DNA of 64,000 nucleotides from Actinomycetes bacterium (GCA_021803025.1 JAJZQV010000001.1:38441-102440), one strand, 5' to 3'. Positions 8,628-17,864 are shown, counted from the stretch's first letter. Program-made: numbers and translations. The notes: a model not told the origin generated them from the sequence alone.

Positions 8628-9725
8628 TCAGGAGAGGCCCGCGACGAACGCGTTGAGCGACGACTCGTGCCGCTGCAGCGCCTTGACGAGGGCGATCTGC
8701 GTGCGGGCCCGGTCGAGGTTCTGGCCCGGGCGGCTGGTCTGGTAGTACGTGTCACCGGCGAGATGGTCACCGAGGAAGCGGTACGCCTGCTCGAGGGTCA
8801 TGACCTCGCCCGCCAGCACGAGGAGCTCCCGCTCAGCGGGGAGCAGCGCCGACCCCGCCCCGGAGAGGTAGCCCTCGGCGAGGGCCTCGAACATCGGCAC
8901 GTCCACGGCGACCTTCGAGGCGTCCGGGTCGTCCTCCGCCACCGTCGTGGCGCCCGAGCGGCACAGATCGGCGAAGTCGTACAGGCTGAGTCCCGGCATC
9001 ACCGTATCCAGGTCGAGGACGCAGACCGCCTCGCCGGTCGCGTCGTCGAGCAGCACGTTCGACAGCTTCGTGTCGTTGTGGGTGATGCGTTCCGGGAGGA
9101 CTCCCTCGGCCTGGAGCGACAGCATCGCCCCCGCGAGCTCGCGCTGCCCGAGCAGCCAGTCGGTCTCCTCCCGCACCTCGGCGGCACGCCCGCACGGGTC
9201 CGCGGCCACGACGGCGGCGAAGTCCGCGTACCGCTTCACCGTGTCGTGGAACCTCGGGATCGTCTCGTACAGACGGGGGCCTTCGTAGTCGGAGAGCTGC
9301 TGCTGGAAGCGGCCGAACGCGTACGCGGCCGTGTACGCCTGGCCCGGCTCCGAGACGACGTCGTGGCTTGTCGCACCGCCGATGAAGAGGAAGACGCGCC
9401 ACACCTGGCCGTCCGGGTCGACGTGCCAGTCGCTGCCGTCCCCGGTCGGCACGAGCGTCAGCACCCGGCGGTCGATGTCGGAGGCCCCGTCGGCGACGAG
9501 CCTCGCCCGTACGTGTCGGGTCACGCGGGAGACGTTCTCCATGAGCTCGAGGGGCCGCGGGAACACCGTGTCGTTGATGCGCTGCAGGATGTAGGCGCCA
9601 CGGCGTCCGGTCACGAGGTACGTGTCGTTGATGTGGCCGCCGCCGTACCGGCGCACGTCGAGGGGCTCCAGCTCGAAGACGTCGGCGACCGCGGCCGGCA
9701 GGTCGTCCGGCACGGCCCGCGTCAT
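8628..9725 (-). CDS. N-acetylhexosamine 1-kinase-like phosphotransferase (APH fold)
   Basis: This 365-residue protein has the aminoglycoside-phosphotransferase fold. YGGGHINDTYLV followed by YILQRIND at the N-terminus is characteristic of the bacterial N-acetylhexosamine 1-kinase (NahK) group rather than of resistance enzymes. The catalytic loop is ITHNDTKLSNVLLD and the metal-binding Asp is in VLDLDTVMPG. Its ATG at 9725 overlaps the TGA of the nucleotidyltransferase (ATGA), so the two are translationally coupled. The pair would make GlcNAc- or GalNAc-1-phosphate and then a nucleotide sugar. A GH20 hexosaminidase is encoded elsewhere in the window. The actual sugar is inference. Confidence 0.75.
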   Translation of the reverse strand: MTRAVPDDLPAAVADVFELEPLDVRRYGGGHINDTYLVTGRRGAYILQRINDTVFPRPLELMENVSRVTRHVRARLVADGASDIDRRVLTLVPTGDGSDWHVDPDGQVWRVFLFIGGATSHDVVSEPGQAYTAAYAFGRFQQQLSDYEGPRLYETIPRFHDTVKRYADFAAVVAADPCGRAAEVREETDWLLGQRELAGAMLSLQAEGVLPERITHNDTKLSNVLLDDATGEAVCVLDLDTVMPGLSLYDFADLCRSGATTVAEDDPDASKVAVDVPMFEALAEGYLSGAGSALLPAERELLVLAGEVMTLEQAYRFLGDHLAGDTYYQTSRPGQNLDRARTQIALVKALQRHESSLNAFVAGLS

Positions 9726-10612
9726 GCCCGCCATCCGAGCCGGGACGGGTACTCGCTGGCCGCGACGAGCTCGGCCAGCCGCGCGGCCACCATCGCGCGG
9801 TCCGCCGCGTACGTCATCCCGAACCAGGGGTCCGGCGAGGTGAGCACGTCCACGGTCGCGTGACCCCGTGCCACGAGGTCGTCGATGACGGCAGGCAGGT
9901 ACAGCTCGCTGCCCTGCTCCTGACCGTGCTCGTCGAGGAACGCGCCGAACGCCGCCTCGAGCCGCCCGAACACGTCCGGCAGCAGGCCCCAGAAGTTCAT
10001 GCTCACGAGCTCGCGACCGGTGAAGCGGGCGCCCGAGGCATCGAGGACGCCGTCCCCGTCGGCGCTGAGCCCGGTGTGCTCGACGACGCTGCGCAGCCGG
10101 CCGTCGACCACCTCGCACACGCCGCGCGACACGGAGCCGTTCTCTGACAGCGTGTTGACGAGGGGATACGCCACCATCGCGTACGAGCCGGGCGTCCGCT
10201 CGACGGCGAGCAGGGCGCCCAAGGCCGCGTACGCCTGGCGGCCGTAGAAGTCGTCGGCGTTGATGACGATGAACGGTGCGCTCACCACGTCGCCCGCGGC
10301 GAGGACGGCCTGACCCGTGCCCCAGGGCTTGGTGCGGCCCTGGGGCACGGTCCGGCCGGCCGGAAGGACGTCCAGCTCCTGGAACGCGTACGCGACGGGC
10401 AGCCGGCCGGAGTACCGGCTCCCGATCGTCGCCCGGAACGCCTCCTCGACGTCCCGCCGGATGACGAAGACGACCCGCTCGACACCCGCGCGGACGGCGT
10501 CGTAGACGGCGTAGTCCATGACGGTCTCGCCGCTCGGCCCGACCGGCTCGAGCTGCTTCATTCCTCCGAACCGCGACCCCATGCCCGCGGCCAGCACCAC
10601 GAGCTCCGTCAC
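9722..10612 (-). CDS. Sugar-1-phosphate nucleotidyltransferase
   Basis: The 296-residue protein begins MTELVVLAAGMGSRFGGMKQ, the nucleotide-binding signature GxGxRFGGxK of the sugar nucleotidyltransferase fold. INADDFYG is the metal- and substrate-binding Asp motif. It is the first gene of a two-gene operon with the kinase downstream (ATGA overlap), so it likely uses the kinase's sugar-1-phosphate and UTP or another NTP. Sugar and nucleotide specificity cannot be read from the sequence. Confidence 0.8.
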   Translation of the reverse strand: MTELVVLAAGMGSRFGGMKQLEPVGPSGETVMDYAVYDAVRAGVERVVFVIRRDVEEAFRATIGSRYSGRLPVAYAFQELDVLPAGRTVPQGRTKPWGTGQAVLAAGDVVSAPFIVINADDFYGRQAYAALGALLAVERTPGSYAMVAYPLVNTLSENGSVSRGVCEVVDGRLRSVVEHTGLSADGDGVLDASGARFTGRELVSMNFWGLLPDVFGRLEAAFGAFLDEHGQEQGSELYLPAVIDDLVARGHATVDVLTSPDPWFGMTYAADRAMVAARLAELVAASEYPSRLGWRA

Positions 10613-10647
10613 GACCTGGCCCCGCTCAGCTCACTCACCGCCGCGCC

Positions 10648-11541
10648 TCAGTAGTAGTAGGGGAAGGCCGACCAGTCGGGCGACCTCTTCTCGAGGAACG
10701 CGTCACGGCCTTCGGCCGCCTCGTCCGTCATGTACGCCAGGCGGGTCGCCTCACCGGCGAACACCTGCTGGCCGACCATGCCGTCGTCGACGGCGTTGAA
10801 CGCGAACTTGAGCATCCGGATCGCGGTCGGCGACTTCTCGCAGATCATGCGCGCCCAGTCGAGGCCGACCGTCTCGAGGTCCTCGTGGGGGACGACGGCG
10901 TTGACGGTCCCCATGGCGTACGCCTCGGCCGCGTCGTAGGTCTGGCCGAGGAAGAAGATCTGGCGGGCGAACTTCTGGCCGACCTGGCGGGCGAGGTAGG
11001 CCGAGCCGAAGCCCGCGTCGAACGAGCCCACGTCGGCGTCGGTCTGTTTGAACCGCGCGTGCTCGGCCGAGGCGATCGTGAGGTCGCACACAACGTGGAG
11101 GGAGTGCCCGCCGCCGGCCGCCCAGCCGCCGACAAGCGCGATCACGGGCTTGGGCATGAAGCGGATCTGGCGCTGGACCTCGAGGATGTGCAGGCGGCCG
11201 AGCTTCGCGGGGTCGACCTCCGCGGCCGTCTCCCCGTCGGCGTACTGGTAGCCGGCGCGTCCCCGGATGCGCTGGTCGCCGCCCGAGCAGAACGACCAGC
11301 CGCCGTCCTTGGGGGAGGGTCCGTTGCCGGTGAGAAGGACGCAGCCGACGTCCGAGGCGGTCCGGGCGTGGTCGAAGGCCACGAGCAGCTCGTCGACGGT
11401 GTGCGGGCGGAACGCGTTGCGCACCTCCGGCCGGTCGAGCGCGATCCGCACCGCAGGTACGTGCCGGGCACGGTGGTACGTGATGTCGCTGAACTCGAAG
11501 CCTGCGACGGGCTCCCACAACTCCGGCTGGAACGGGTTCAC
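10648..11541 (-). CDS. menB: 1,4-dihydroxy-2-naphthoyl-CoA synthase
   Basis: MenB closes the naphthoquinone ring from o-succinylbenzoyl-CoA in menaquinone synthesis. From GTG 11541 the crotonase-fold protein has 297 residues. Signature segments are DRPEVRNAFRPHTVDEL, CSGGDQRIRG with the oxyanion hole, VGGWAAGGGHSLHVVCDLTI, and the C-terminal SPDWSAFPYYY typical of MenB. Homology starts at NPFQPELW, which fixes the start shortly upstream. Other men genes are not nearby. Confidence 0.92.
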   Translation of the reverse strand: MNPFQPELWEPVAGFEFSDITYHRARHVPAVRIALDRPEVRNAFRPHTVDELLVAFDHARTASDVGCVLLTGNGPSPKDGGWSFCSGGDQRIRGRAGYQYADGETAAEVDPAKLGRLHILEVQRQIRFMPKPVIALVGGWAAGGGHSLHVVCDLTIASAEHARFKQTDADVGSFDAGFGSAYLARQVGQKFARQIFFLGQTYDAAEAYAMGTVNAVVPHEDLETVGLDWARMICEKSPTAIRMLKFAFNAVDDGMVGQQVFAGEATRLAYMTDEAAEGRDAFLEKRSPDWSAFPYYY

Positions 11542-11576
11542 CGGACCACCGTAGTGGGGACGGCCCCGGCGCGAGG

Positions 11577-12296
11577 TCAGAGGACCTTTCGCACCTCGTC
11601 CGGGCGGTTGCTGATCACCGCGTCCACGCCGAGGTCCGCCAGACGGCGGGCCGTCGAAGGGCTGTCGACCGTCCACACGTTGACGGCCAGCCCCGCGGCG
11701 TGACACCGCTCGACGGTCTCCGGCACGAGCTCCACGTAGCGCCAGTGGGGATGCAGCGCCGACACGTCCCGGTGCTCCGCGTAGTCCCACGGCTCGGCCA
11801 GGATGTCGGAGAACAGCAGCCCCACCCGGCTGGGCTGGAAGGACCGCGCCAGCCTCGTGGCGCTGATGTGGTTGAACGTCGAGTAGATGACCTTGTCTGC
11901 GAGACCCGCCGCCTCGACGAGCGAGACGACCGCGTCCTCGAGTCCGGGGTACGGCTCGACGCTGTTCTTGAGCTCGATGTTGACCGTCATGCCCGTGGGC
12001 GCCAGGAGCTCGAGGACCTCTTCGAGCAGCGGGATCCGCTCACCGCGGTACTCCTCGCGGCCGTACGAGGCGTCGAGGGCCCGGAGCGCGTCCAGGGTGC
12101 GCGAGCACACCGGCCCCTTCCCCGTCGTCGTCCTGTCGAGGGTCTCGTCATGGATCACGACGACGCGTCCGTCGACCGTGAGCTGGACATCGAGCTCGAC
12201 GCCGTCGGCTCCCACCTCGTGCGCGAGACGGAACGCCGCCAGCGTGTTCTCCGGCGCCTTCGCGCTTGCGCCGCGATGGGCCCAGACGGTCGTCAT
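11577..12296 (-). CDS. Glycerophosphodiester phosphodiesterase
   Basis: The 239-residue protein has the GDPD TIM-barrel motifs: AHRGASAKAPENTLAAF (catalytic HR and the ENT motif), ELDVQLTVDGRVVVIHDETLDRTT (metal Glu/Asp and general-acid His), NIELKN, and a C-terminal NVWTVDS. It hydrolyses glycerophosphodiesters to glycerol-3-phosphate and an alcohol. ATG 12296 is chosen because homology starts at once (MTTVWAHRG). No signal peptide is visible, so it is probably cytoplasmic. It is divergent from the M3 peptidase gene. Confidence 0.88.
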   Translation of the reverse strand: MTTVWAHRGASAKAPENTLAAFRLAHEVGADGVELDVQLTVDGRVVVIHDETLDRTTTGKGPVCSRTLDALRALDASYGREEYRGERIPLLEEVLELLAPTGMTVNIELKNSVEPYPGLEDAVVSLVEAAGLADKVIYSTFNHISATRLARSFQPSRVGLLFSDILAEPWDYAEHRDVSALHPHWRYVELVPETVERCHAAGLAVNVWTVDSPSTARRLADLGVDAVISNRPDEVRKVL

Positions 12297-12372
12297 GAGG
12301 CCTATTCTCGCCGCGACGACGCGGTTCTGTCTGTGGTTCCTGCCACGATTGGGGAGCTTGGAAGGAGCACCC

Positions 12373-14418
12373 TTGACCCCCAACCCCGTGGCCTCGACCG
12401 CGCTGCCCTACGCCCTGCACGACTTCGCCCGGATCTCCGCCGACGACTGGCGAGCCGCGATGCGTGACGGGATGGCCGCCCAGCTCGCCGAGCTCGACGC
12501 AGTCGCGACCGACACCTCCGCACCGACCGTCGAGAACGTGCTGGACGCCTGGGAACGGTCCGGGCAGCTGCTCAACCGGGCCGTCGCGGGATTCTGGACC
12601 CTCAAGGAGGCGGACACCACCGACGACCTCGACGCCATCGAGGAGGAGATGTCCCCCAAGCTGGCCGCTCACCACGACGCGATCCTGCTGGACAGGAGGC
12701 TGTACGACAGGCTGGTCACCCTGGACGCACGAGCCGCGGCAGGTGAGGTGACCCTGGACGAGCAAGCCGCATGGCTGCTCAGCGAGAAGCTCCGGGACTA
12801 CCGCCGGCTCGGCGTGAACCTCCCCGAGGACGAGCAGGCCACGCTGCGCGAGCTCAACGAGCGCATCGCCACGCTGGAGGCCAGATGGAGCTCCGTCGTC
12901 GTCGCCGGGCGCAACGAGGCGGCGCTGCACATCGAGGACGCCTCGCTGCTCACGGGACTCACCCCCGAGGACCTGCAGGCAGCTGAGGAGGCGGCCTCCC
13001 GCCGAGGGCTGGCCGGCTGGCTCCTCGAGGTCGTCAACACCACCGGCCAGCCCCTGCTCGACAGGCTCGAGAACCGGGACGTCCGGCGCCGCCTGTACGA
13101 GGCGTCTGTCGGACGCGGCCTGTCCGGGGAGAACGACACCCGGCCGCTCATCGTCGAGCTGGCGCGCCTGCGCTCCCAGCGCGCGCACGTCCTCGGGTTC
13201 GCCCACCACGCGGAGTTCGTCGCGGGCGACGGGTGCGCGAAGACGACCGAGGCGGTCAACGAGATCCTCCACCGCGTGGCAGGTCCCGCCGTCCGCAACG
13301 CCGAGCGTGAGGCAGCCGAGCTCCAGGAGGCGCTGTCCGCGGAGCACCCGGGTGAGACCCTCCAGCCGTGGGACTGGCAGTTCTACGCCGAGCGGCTGCG
13401 GGCGGCGAGGTTCTCGCTCGACGACGAGGTCCTGCGCCCGTACCTCGAATTCGAGCGCGTCCTCGCGGACGGCGTCTTCGCTGCCGCCACCGGCCTGTAC
13501 GGGATCACGTTCGTCCGCCGCACCGACCTGACGGGCTACACCGACGAGTGCCGGGTCTTCGAGGTCCACGACACCGACGGCCGGCCGATGGCGCTCGTGG
13601 TGATCGACCCGTACGCGCGTCCCACGAAGCAGGGCGGGGCCTGGATGACGTCGCTCGTCGACCAGAGCGAGCTGCTCGACCTGCTCCCCGTCGTGACGAA
13701 CAACTGCAACCTCGTCCGGCCGGCGCCGGGCAGGCCGACGCTCATGCCCTGGGACAGCGTCATCACGCTCTTCCACGAGTTCGGCCACGACCTCCACGGG
13801 CTGCTCTCGCAGGTCCGCTACCCGTCACGGTCCGGCACCGCGACACCGCGGGACTTCGTCGAGTACCCGAGCCAGGTGAACGAGATGTGGGCCTGGGACC
13901 CGGCGCTGATCAGGTCCTACGCGCGTCACTACGAGACGGGCGAGCCGGTACCTCAGGAGTGGGTGGACACGCTGCAGGCAGCCCGGCACGCGGGCCAGGG
14001 GTACGACGCGACCGAGATCTTCGGCGCGATGATCCTCGACCAGGTGTGGCACCAGACGCCGCTCGACGAGCTGCCGTCCTCGCCCGACGAGGTGGAGGAG
14101 TTCGAGAGGCGCGGCCTCGCCGCGTGGGGCATCAACGTGCCCCTCGTCCCGCCGCGCTACCGCACCACGTGCTTCTCCCACATCTGGAGCGGCAGCTACG
14201 CGGCCGGCTACTACTCGTACCTGTGGAGCGAGGTCATGGACGCCGACACCGTCGCCTGGTTCACCGAGAACGGCGGGATGACGAGGGCGAACGGCGACCA
14301 CTTCCGCGCGACCCTCCTGAGCAAGGGCAGCTCCGTCGACGTCATGGAGTCGTACCGGCGGTTCCGGGGCGCGGACCCCGACGTCCGGCACGTCCTCGAA
14401 CGCCGCGGGCTCGCCTGA
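12373..14418 (+). CDS. M3 family metallopeptidase (peptidyl-dipeptidase Dcp type)
   Basis: The 681-residue protein carries the thimet-oligopeptidase zinc motif HEFGHDLHG near residue 471, with the third ligand expected in EYPSQVNEMW. Length and the C-terminal SHIWSGSYAAGYYSYLWS fit Dcp-like M3A peptidases, cytoplasmic enzymes that finish peptide breakdown. TTG at 12373 is the chosen start because GAAGGAG lies 5 nt upstream. The frame is open further upstream, but that sequence is antisense to the phosphodiesterase gene. Confidence 0.9.
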   Translation: MTPNPVASTALPYALHDFARISADDWRAAMRDGMAAQLAELDAVATDTSAPTVENVLDAWERSGQLLNRAVAGFWTLKEADTTDDLDAIEEEMSPKLAAHHDAILLDRRLYDRLVTLDARAAAGEVTLDEQAAWLLSEKLRDYRRLGVNLPEDEQATLRELNERIATLEARWSSVVVAGRNEAALHIEDASLLTGLTPEDLQAAEEAASRRGLAGWLLEVVNTTGQPLLDRLENRDVRRRLYEASVGRGLSGENDTRPLIVELARLRSQRAHVLGFAHHAEFVAGDGCAKTTEAVNEILHRVAGPAVRNAEREAAELQEALSAEHPGETLQPWDWQFYAERLRAARFSLDDEVLRPYLEFERVLADGVFAAATGLYGITFVRRTDLTGYTDECRVFEVHDTDGRPMALVVIDPYARPTKQGGAWMTSLVDQSELLDLLPVVTNNCNLVRPAPGRPTLMPWDSVITLFHEFGHDLHGLLSQVRYPSRSGTATPRDFVEYPSQVNEMWAWDPALIRSYARHYETGEPVPQEWVDTLQAARHAGQGYDATEIFGAMILDQVWHQTPLDELPSSPDEVEEFERRGLAAWGINVPLVPPRYRTTCFSHIWSGSYAAGYYSYLWSEVMDADTVAWFTENGGMTRANGDHFRATLLSKGSSVDVMESYRRFRGADPDVRHVLERRGLA

Positions 14419-14469
14419 CCACGACACGCTGGCTTCGGCTCGATGGCCGCGGTTCACGCAGCCGCGCGG

Positions 14470-15171
14470 TCAGATGAGAGGCCAGGGCACCCGGCGACCG
14501 GTGGTGTCGACCGGCAGCACACGGGTGGTGAGCAGCCTCCGCACCCGCAGCTGGAGCGCCTGGACCTCGTCGCGGCCGAGCAGCGCGGCGAGCAGGCGCG
14601 GTACGGACGAGGCGAGCGGCTCGATGGCCGCCAGGTCCTCCTCGGGCACCTCGTCTCCGGCGAAGTCCCAGATCACCGTACGGAGCTTGAAGTCGGCGGC
14701 GAAGCACAGGCCGTGGTCGATCCCGTACACGTGGCCGTCGTCGCCGAGCAGCACGTGCCCGCTCTTGCGGTCGGTGTTGTTGGCGACGCAGTCGAACAGG
14801 GCGAGCCTTCGGAACGCGTCGTGCAGCTCGGGGCGGGTGTCGTACAGCGAGAAGTAGTGCTCGCGCTGGTCCGCCTCGACGAAGCGCTGCAGCGAGCCGA
14901 CCCCGGCCGGCCCGTCCTCGCGGACGACGGTCGGCGGCACGAGGCCCCAGCCGAGGTGGTCGGACAGCAGGTACGCGGCACGCTCCCGCTTGTACAGGCC
15001 GGGGTCGAAGTCCCACAGCGGGCGCTCTCCAGCCTGCGGCTTGTAGACGGCCGGCAGCTGCTCTCCGTCGAGGGTGACCTGCACCACGTACGTGGCGTTG
15101 CTGCTGTCGACCACCCGGCCGACGAGGTCGATCTCGCCGGCCTGCAGGACGGTCAGTTCATGCGGGGACAC
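14470..15171 (-). CDS. SCO1664 family protein (kinase-like fold)
   Basis: The 233-residue protein matches the actinobacterial SCO1664 family (TIGR03843 type). VYKPQAGERPLWDFDPGLYKRERAAYLLSD-like sequence, NNTDRKSGHVLL and VYGIDHGLCF resemble a phosphatidylinositol-kinase-like ATP site, but no reaction has been established. GTG 15171 begins 19 nt inside the upstream DUF3090 gene, an out-of-frame overlap that implies coupling. It is the last member of a three-gene block that travels together in Actinobacteria. Confidence 0.85.
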   Translation of the reverse strand: MSPHELTVLQAGEIDLVGRVVDSSNATYVVQVTLDGEQLPAVYKPQAGERPLWDFDPGLYKRERAAYLLSDHLGWGLVPPTVVREDGPAGVGSLQRFVEADQREHYFSLYDTRPELHDAFRRLALFDCVANNTDRKSGHVLLGDDGHVYGIDHGLCFAADFKLRTVIWDFAGDEVPEEDLAAIEPLASSVPRLLAALLGRDEVQALQLRVRRLLTTRVLPVDTTGRRVPWPLI

Positions 15172-15656
15172 AGGTGACCGTCGACGTTGATCGGGAGCTC
15201 GCACCACCGGCACAAGGGACGCCCGCCCGCGACCGCGTCGTCGCTCTGCTCGCAGAACGCCAGCGCCTGGGCCGGCGACAGGAGGACCCGCAGGTGTCCG
15301 CGCGGCGCGTCGGAGACCGGCTCGCCCTCGTCGTCGGTGGGCTCGGCCTCCTCGAGCTGGACCAGGACCCGCGAGCCCTCGGCCTCGAACCCCAGGCCGA
15401 TCTCGCCGAGCACGAACTCGGCGTCGAAGGGCGGGGTGATCGGCGTCGGCGTCGGCACCGCCTCGGCCTGGGGGAGGTCCTCGAGCGCTCGCCGCAGGTA
15501 CAGCGACATCGCCTGAGCCTGCTGCTTCTCGAGCTTGATCGTGATCCTCTCGTCGCCGTGGCGGCACTGCAGGAGGAACACGCGCTGTCCGGGCTCGCCC
15601 AGGGCTCCCACGGCGAACTCGTCGACGTCGTCGAACTCGGCATAGAGATCGCTCAT
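15153..15656 (-). CDS. DUF3090 family protein
   Basis: This 167-residue member of DUF3090 (TIGR03847 type) has FLLQCRHGDERITIKLEKQQ near the start. It ends with a likely zinc-binding CxWC-x9-C arrangement, CRWCELPINVDGHLC, at about residues 151-165. Function is not known. It lies between the phosphatase and the SCO1664-type gene, all three on one transcript: 10 bp after the phosphatase stop and overlapping the next gene. Confidence 0.88.
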   Translation of the reverse strand: MSDLYAEFDDVDEFAVGALGEPGQRVFLLQCRHGDERITIKLEKQQAQAMSLYLRRALEDLPQAEAVPTPTPITPPFDAEFVLGEIGLGFEAEGSRVLVQLEEAEPTDDEGEPVSDAPRGHLRVLLSPAQALAFCEQSDDAVAGGRPLCRWCELPINVDGHLCPRMN

Positions 15657-15666
15657 CGGTCGCTCC

Positions 15667-16350
15667 TCACGATGGTTTGAGCTCGGACAGGGACTGGGAG
15701 TTCACGGTCAGGACGACGGGGGCCTCGCCGGGCGAGAACGCGATCGCCGAGACCGAGCACGGGCTGACGACGACGCGCTGGAAGAGGTCCAGGTGCGTCC
15801 CCAGAGCGTACGCGACCGCGGCCTTGATGGGGTCGGCGTGGCTCACGCAGACGACCGTGCTGCCTTCGTGAGCCGTACGGATGCGCTCGATCGCCGTGAT
15901 GATCCGGAGCTGCATCTCGGGGAAGCTCTCGCCGCCCGGGAACCGGAACGTCGACGGCGCCCGCTGGACCGTGGACCACTCGGGCAGCTTGTACAAGTCG
16001 GTGAGCTCGGCGCCGGTCCACTCCCCGAAGTCGCACTCGAGCAGCCCCGCGTCGTGGATCGCCTCGAGCCCGAACGCCTCGGCGATGGGGGCGGCTGTCT
16101 CGACCGTGCGCTCGAGCGGCGAGCAGTACAGCGCGGCGACCTCGAGCCCCTCGAGGCGGGCGGCGACGGCCTCGGCCTGGGCCCGTCCGGAGTCGGCGAG
16201 GTGGAGCCCGGGGGCACGACCGGGCAGGACCTTGCCGGTCGTCGGCGTCTGCCCGTGGCGTACGAGCAGGATCGTCGTGACGGGCGGGGGGCCCTGGCGC
16301 GGCGCGTCCGGCTCGTTCCCGGTCGGCGTGTCGGCGTGCTGGTCGCTCAC
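15667..16350 (-). CDS. MSMEG_4193-type histidine phosphatase
   Basis: This 227-residue protein of the histidine phosphatase superfamily has ILLVRHGQTPTTGK (phospho-accepting His in RHG), the second catalytic region VVCVSHADPIKAA, and LLECDFGEWTG. It is the first gene of the conserved actinobacterial triad (TIGR03848, TIGR03847, TIGR03843 types). GTG 16350 is used; a GTG just before TTILLVRHG is an alternative. The substrate is unknown. Unlike the decayed homologue at 6410-6916 this copy is intact. Confidence 0.88.
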   Translation of the reverse strand: MSDQHADTPTGNEPDAPRQGPPPVTTILLVRHGQTPTTGKVLPGRAPGLHLADSGRAQAEAVAARLEGLEVAALYCSPLERTVETAAPIAEAFGLEAIHDAGLLECDFGEWTGAELTDLYKLPEWSTVQRAPSTFRFPGGESFPEMQLRIITAIERIRTAHEGSTVVCVSHADPIKAAVAYALGTHLDLFQRVVVSPCSVSAIAFSPGEAPVVLTVNSQSLSELKPS

Positions 16351-16453
16351 ACGTCCCCTATACACCCCTGGCTCAAGACGGAGGGACCCGCCGCACACCA
16401 GGGCGGCGCCACGTGCGGGCGCCAGGAGGCTGCCCAGACGCCGCCCGTGCCGG

Positions 16454-17053
16454 TCAGCGGGCGGCCGTCGCCCAGCCGCGAGCGACCATCCCGACCTGTG
16501 TCTCGTACATGCGGTCGAGCTGCTCCCGCGGAAGAGGGTCGTAGTAGTGGGAGAGCTCGAGCGAGACGAAGCCGTGGATCGAGGCCCAGATCAAGCCGAG
16601 GATGAGGTTGGTGTCGACGGCGGGGAACGTCCCGGCGTCGATGAGCCGGGTGATGACCTTGCGGATGGGGTCTGCCGACTCGGCCTCGGGCAGCGGCCCG
16701 TGGAGACGCATGTCGAGCGCCGGTGGGGTGAGGAGGACCTGGTACAGCGCCGGGTTCTCCAGCGCCCAGTCGCGGTACGCGTGGCAATGCGCCAGCAGGT
16801 CCTGGTACGGATCGTCGGTGACCGGGACGGCCTGCTGCGCGGCGAGGAAGCTCCTCCCGGCCTCGCGGCCGACCTCGTGCATGAGCCCCGCACGGTCCGA
16901 GAACATGGAGTAGATCGCGCTGGTGGACGTACCCTCGGCCCAGGCGACCTGCCGAAGCCCCAGGTTGCTGGGACCCCCCTCGGCCAGCATCTTCGTCGCC
17001 CTCGCCACGAGGCGGCGGCGCAGACCGTCGTCGTAGACCTTGGGGCGAGGCAT
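16454..17053 (-). CDS. TetR family transcriptional regulator
   Basis: The 199-residue protein has an N-terminal helix-turn-helix, LRQVAWAEGTSTSAIYSMFSDR at about residues 33-54, of the TetR type. Its C-terminal domain with GFVSLELSHYYDP resembles the WHG subgroup. The ligand is unknown. It is divergent from pyrE across a 169-bp gap that is locally AT-rich and holds short repeats, so it most plausibly regulates itself and possibly the neighbouring gene. Confidence 0.88.
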   Translation of the reverse strand: MPRPKVYDDGLRRRLVARATKMLAEGGPSNLGLRQVAWAEGTSTSAIYSMFSDRAGLMHEVGREAGRSFLAAQQAVPVTDDPYQDLLAHCHAYRDWALENPALYQVLLTPPALDMRLHGPLPEAESADPIRKVITRLIDAGTFPAVDTNLILGLIWASIHGFVSLELSHYYDPLPREQLDRMYETQVGMVARGWATAAR

Positions 17054-17072
17054 CCTTAGATTTTAGGACGAC

Positions 17073-17105
17073 TTGACAAAAGGAACCATAACCCAGTTCC
17101 ATAAC
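17073..17105. promoter_or_regulatory. TetR/pyrE divergent control region
   Basis: In an AT-rich island, TTGACA (17073-17078, plus strand) is a consensus -35 box, but no convincing -10 follows at 17 bp. GGAAC (17082-17086) and GTTCC (17096-17100) form an interrupted inverted repeat, and CATAAC occurs twice near it. It is the only candidate control element in the 17054-17222 gap. Confidence 0.35.
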
Positions 17106-17222
17106 TTCGTTGTGCATAGGGTGATGCCATGGCTTCCGCTTGGGGGAAGCCACTCCACCCTTGCGAGTCGCCCGCCTGGGGACCGTTCGCCGCGAGCTTG
17201 AGCGGCCCCTAGGCTGAGGCGC

Positions 17223-17864
17223 ATGCAGGCCTACCAGCTGGACTTCATCGAGCTCGCTCTCGCCCACAACGTACTGTCCTTCGGGCAGTTCACGCTCAAG
17301 TCGGGCCGCACGTCCCCGTACTTCTTCAATGCCGGACGCTTCGACAGCGGGGCGAAGCTCGCGGGTCTCGGTCGGGCGTACGCCTCGGCCATCCAGGCGT
17401 GGGGCCTCGACGTCAACGTGCTCCTCGGGCCTGCGTACAAGGGGATCCCGCTCGTAGCGGCGACGTCGGTGGAGCTCGCCGAGCAGTACGGGCGCGACCT
17501 GCGGTGGTCGTTCAACCGCAAGGAGGCGAAGGACCACGGCGAGGGGGGCCTGTTCGTCGGTGCGCCGGTCGCCGGGCGGGTGCTCGTCATCGACGACGTC
17601 ATCACGGCAGGCACGGCCATCCGGGAGGTCATCGACCTTGTCGCGGCGACGGGTGCGGAGCTCGCCGGTGTCATCGTCGCGATCGACCGGCAGGAGCGCG
17701 GTACGGGCGGGCTGTCCGCGATCGGGCAGGTCCGGGCCGACTTCGGCATCGACGTACGGGCGATCGTGACGCTCGACGACGTCGTCGAGTACGTCGCCGC
17801 CGACCCCGTGCTCGCCGTTCACCTCCCCGCGATGCGCGCCTACCGGGACCAGTACGGCGCCTGA
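17223..17864 (+). CDS. pyrE: Orotate phosphoribosyltransferase, E. coli-like type
   Basis: PyrE makes OMP from orotate and PRPP. The 213-residue product follows the E. coli enzyme almost block for block: [40 protein letters not shown] and the PRPP motif [16 protein letters not shown], ending at the same length. Most actinobacterial PyrE proteins are shorter (about 180 residues) and lack this close match, so acquisition from another phylum is plausible. Codon use looks like that of the neighbours. The nearest upstream gene is the divergent TetR regulator, and a hairpin repeat follows the stop. No other pyrimidine genes are adjacent. Confidence 0.93.
   Translation: MQAYQLDFIELALAHNVLSFGQFTLKSGRTSPYFFNAGRFDSGAKLAGLGRAYASAIQAWGLDVNVLLGPAYKGIPLVAATSVELAEQYGRDLRWSFNRKEAKDHGEGGLFVGAPVAGRVLVIDDVITAGTAIREVIDLVAATGAELAGVIVAIDRQERGTGGLSAIGQVRADFGIDVRAIVTLDDVVEYVAADPVLAVHLPAMRAYRDQYGA

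Noticed and set aside
8628..9725. Aminoglycoside resistance gene
   Set aside because: The APH fold is shared, but the N-terminal HINDTYLV/ILQRIND pattern and coupling to a sugar nucleotidyltransferase point to a sugar kinase.
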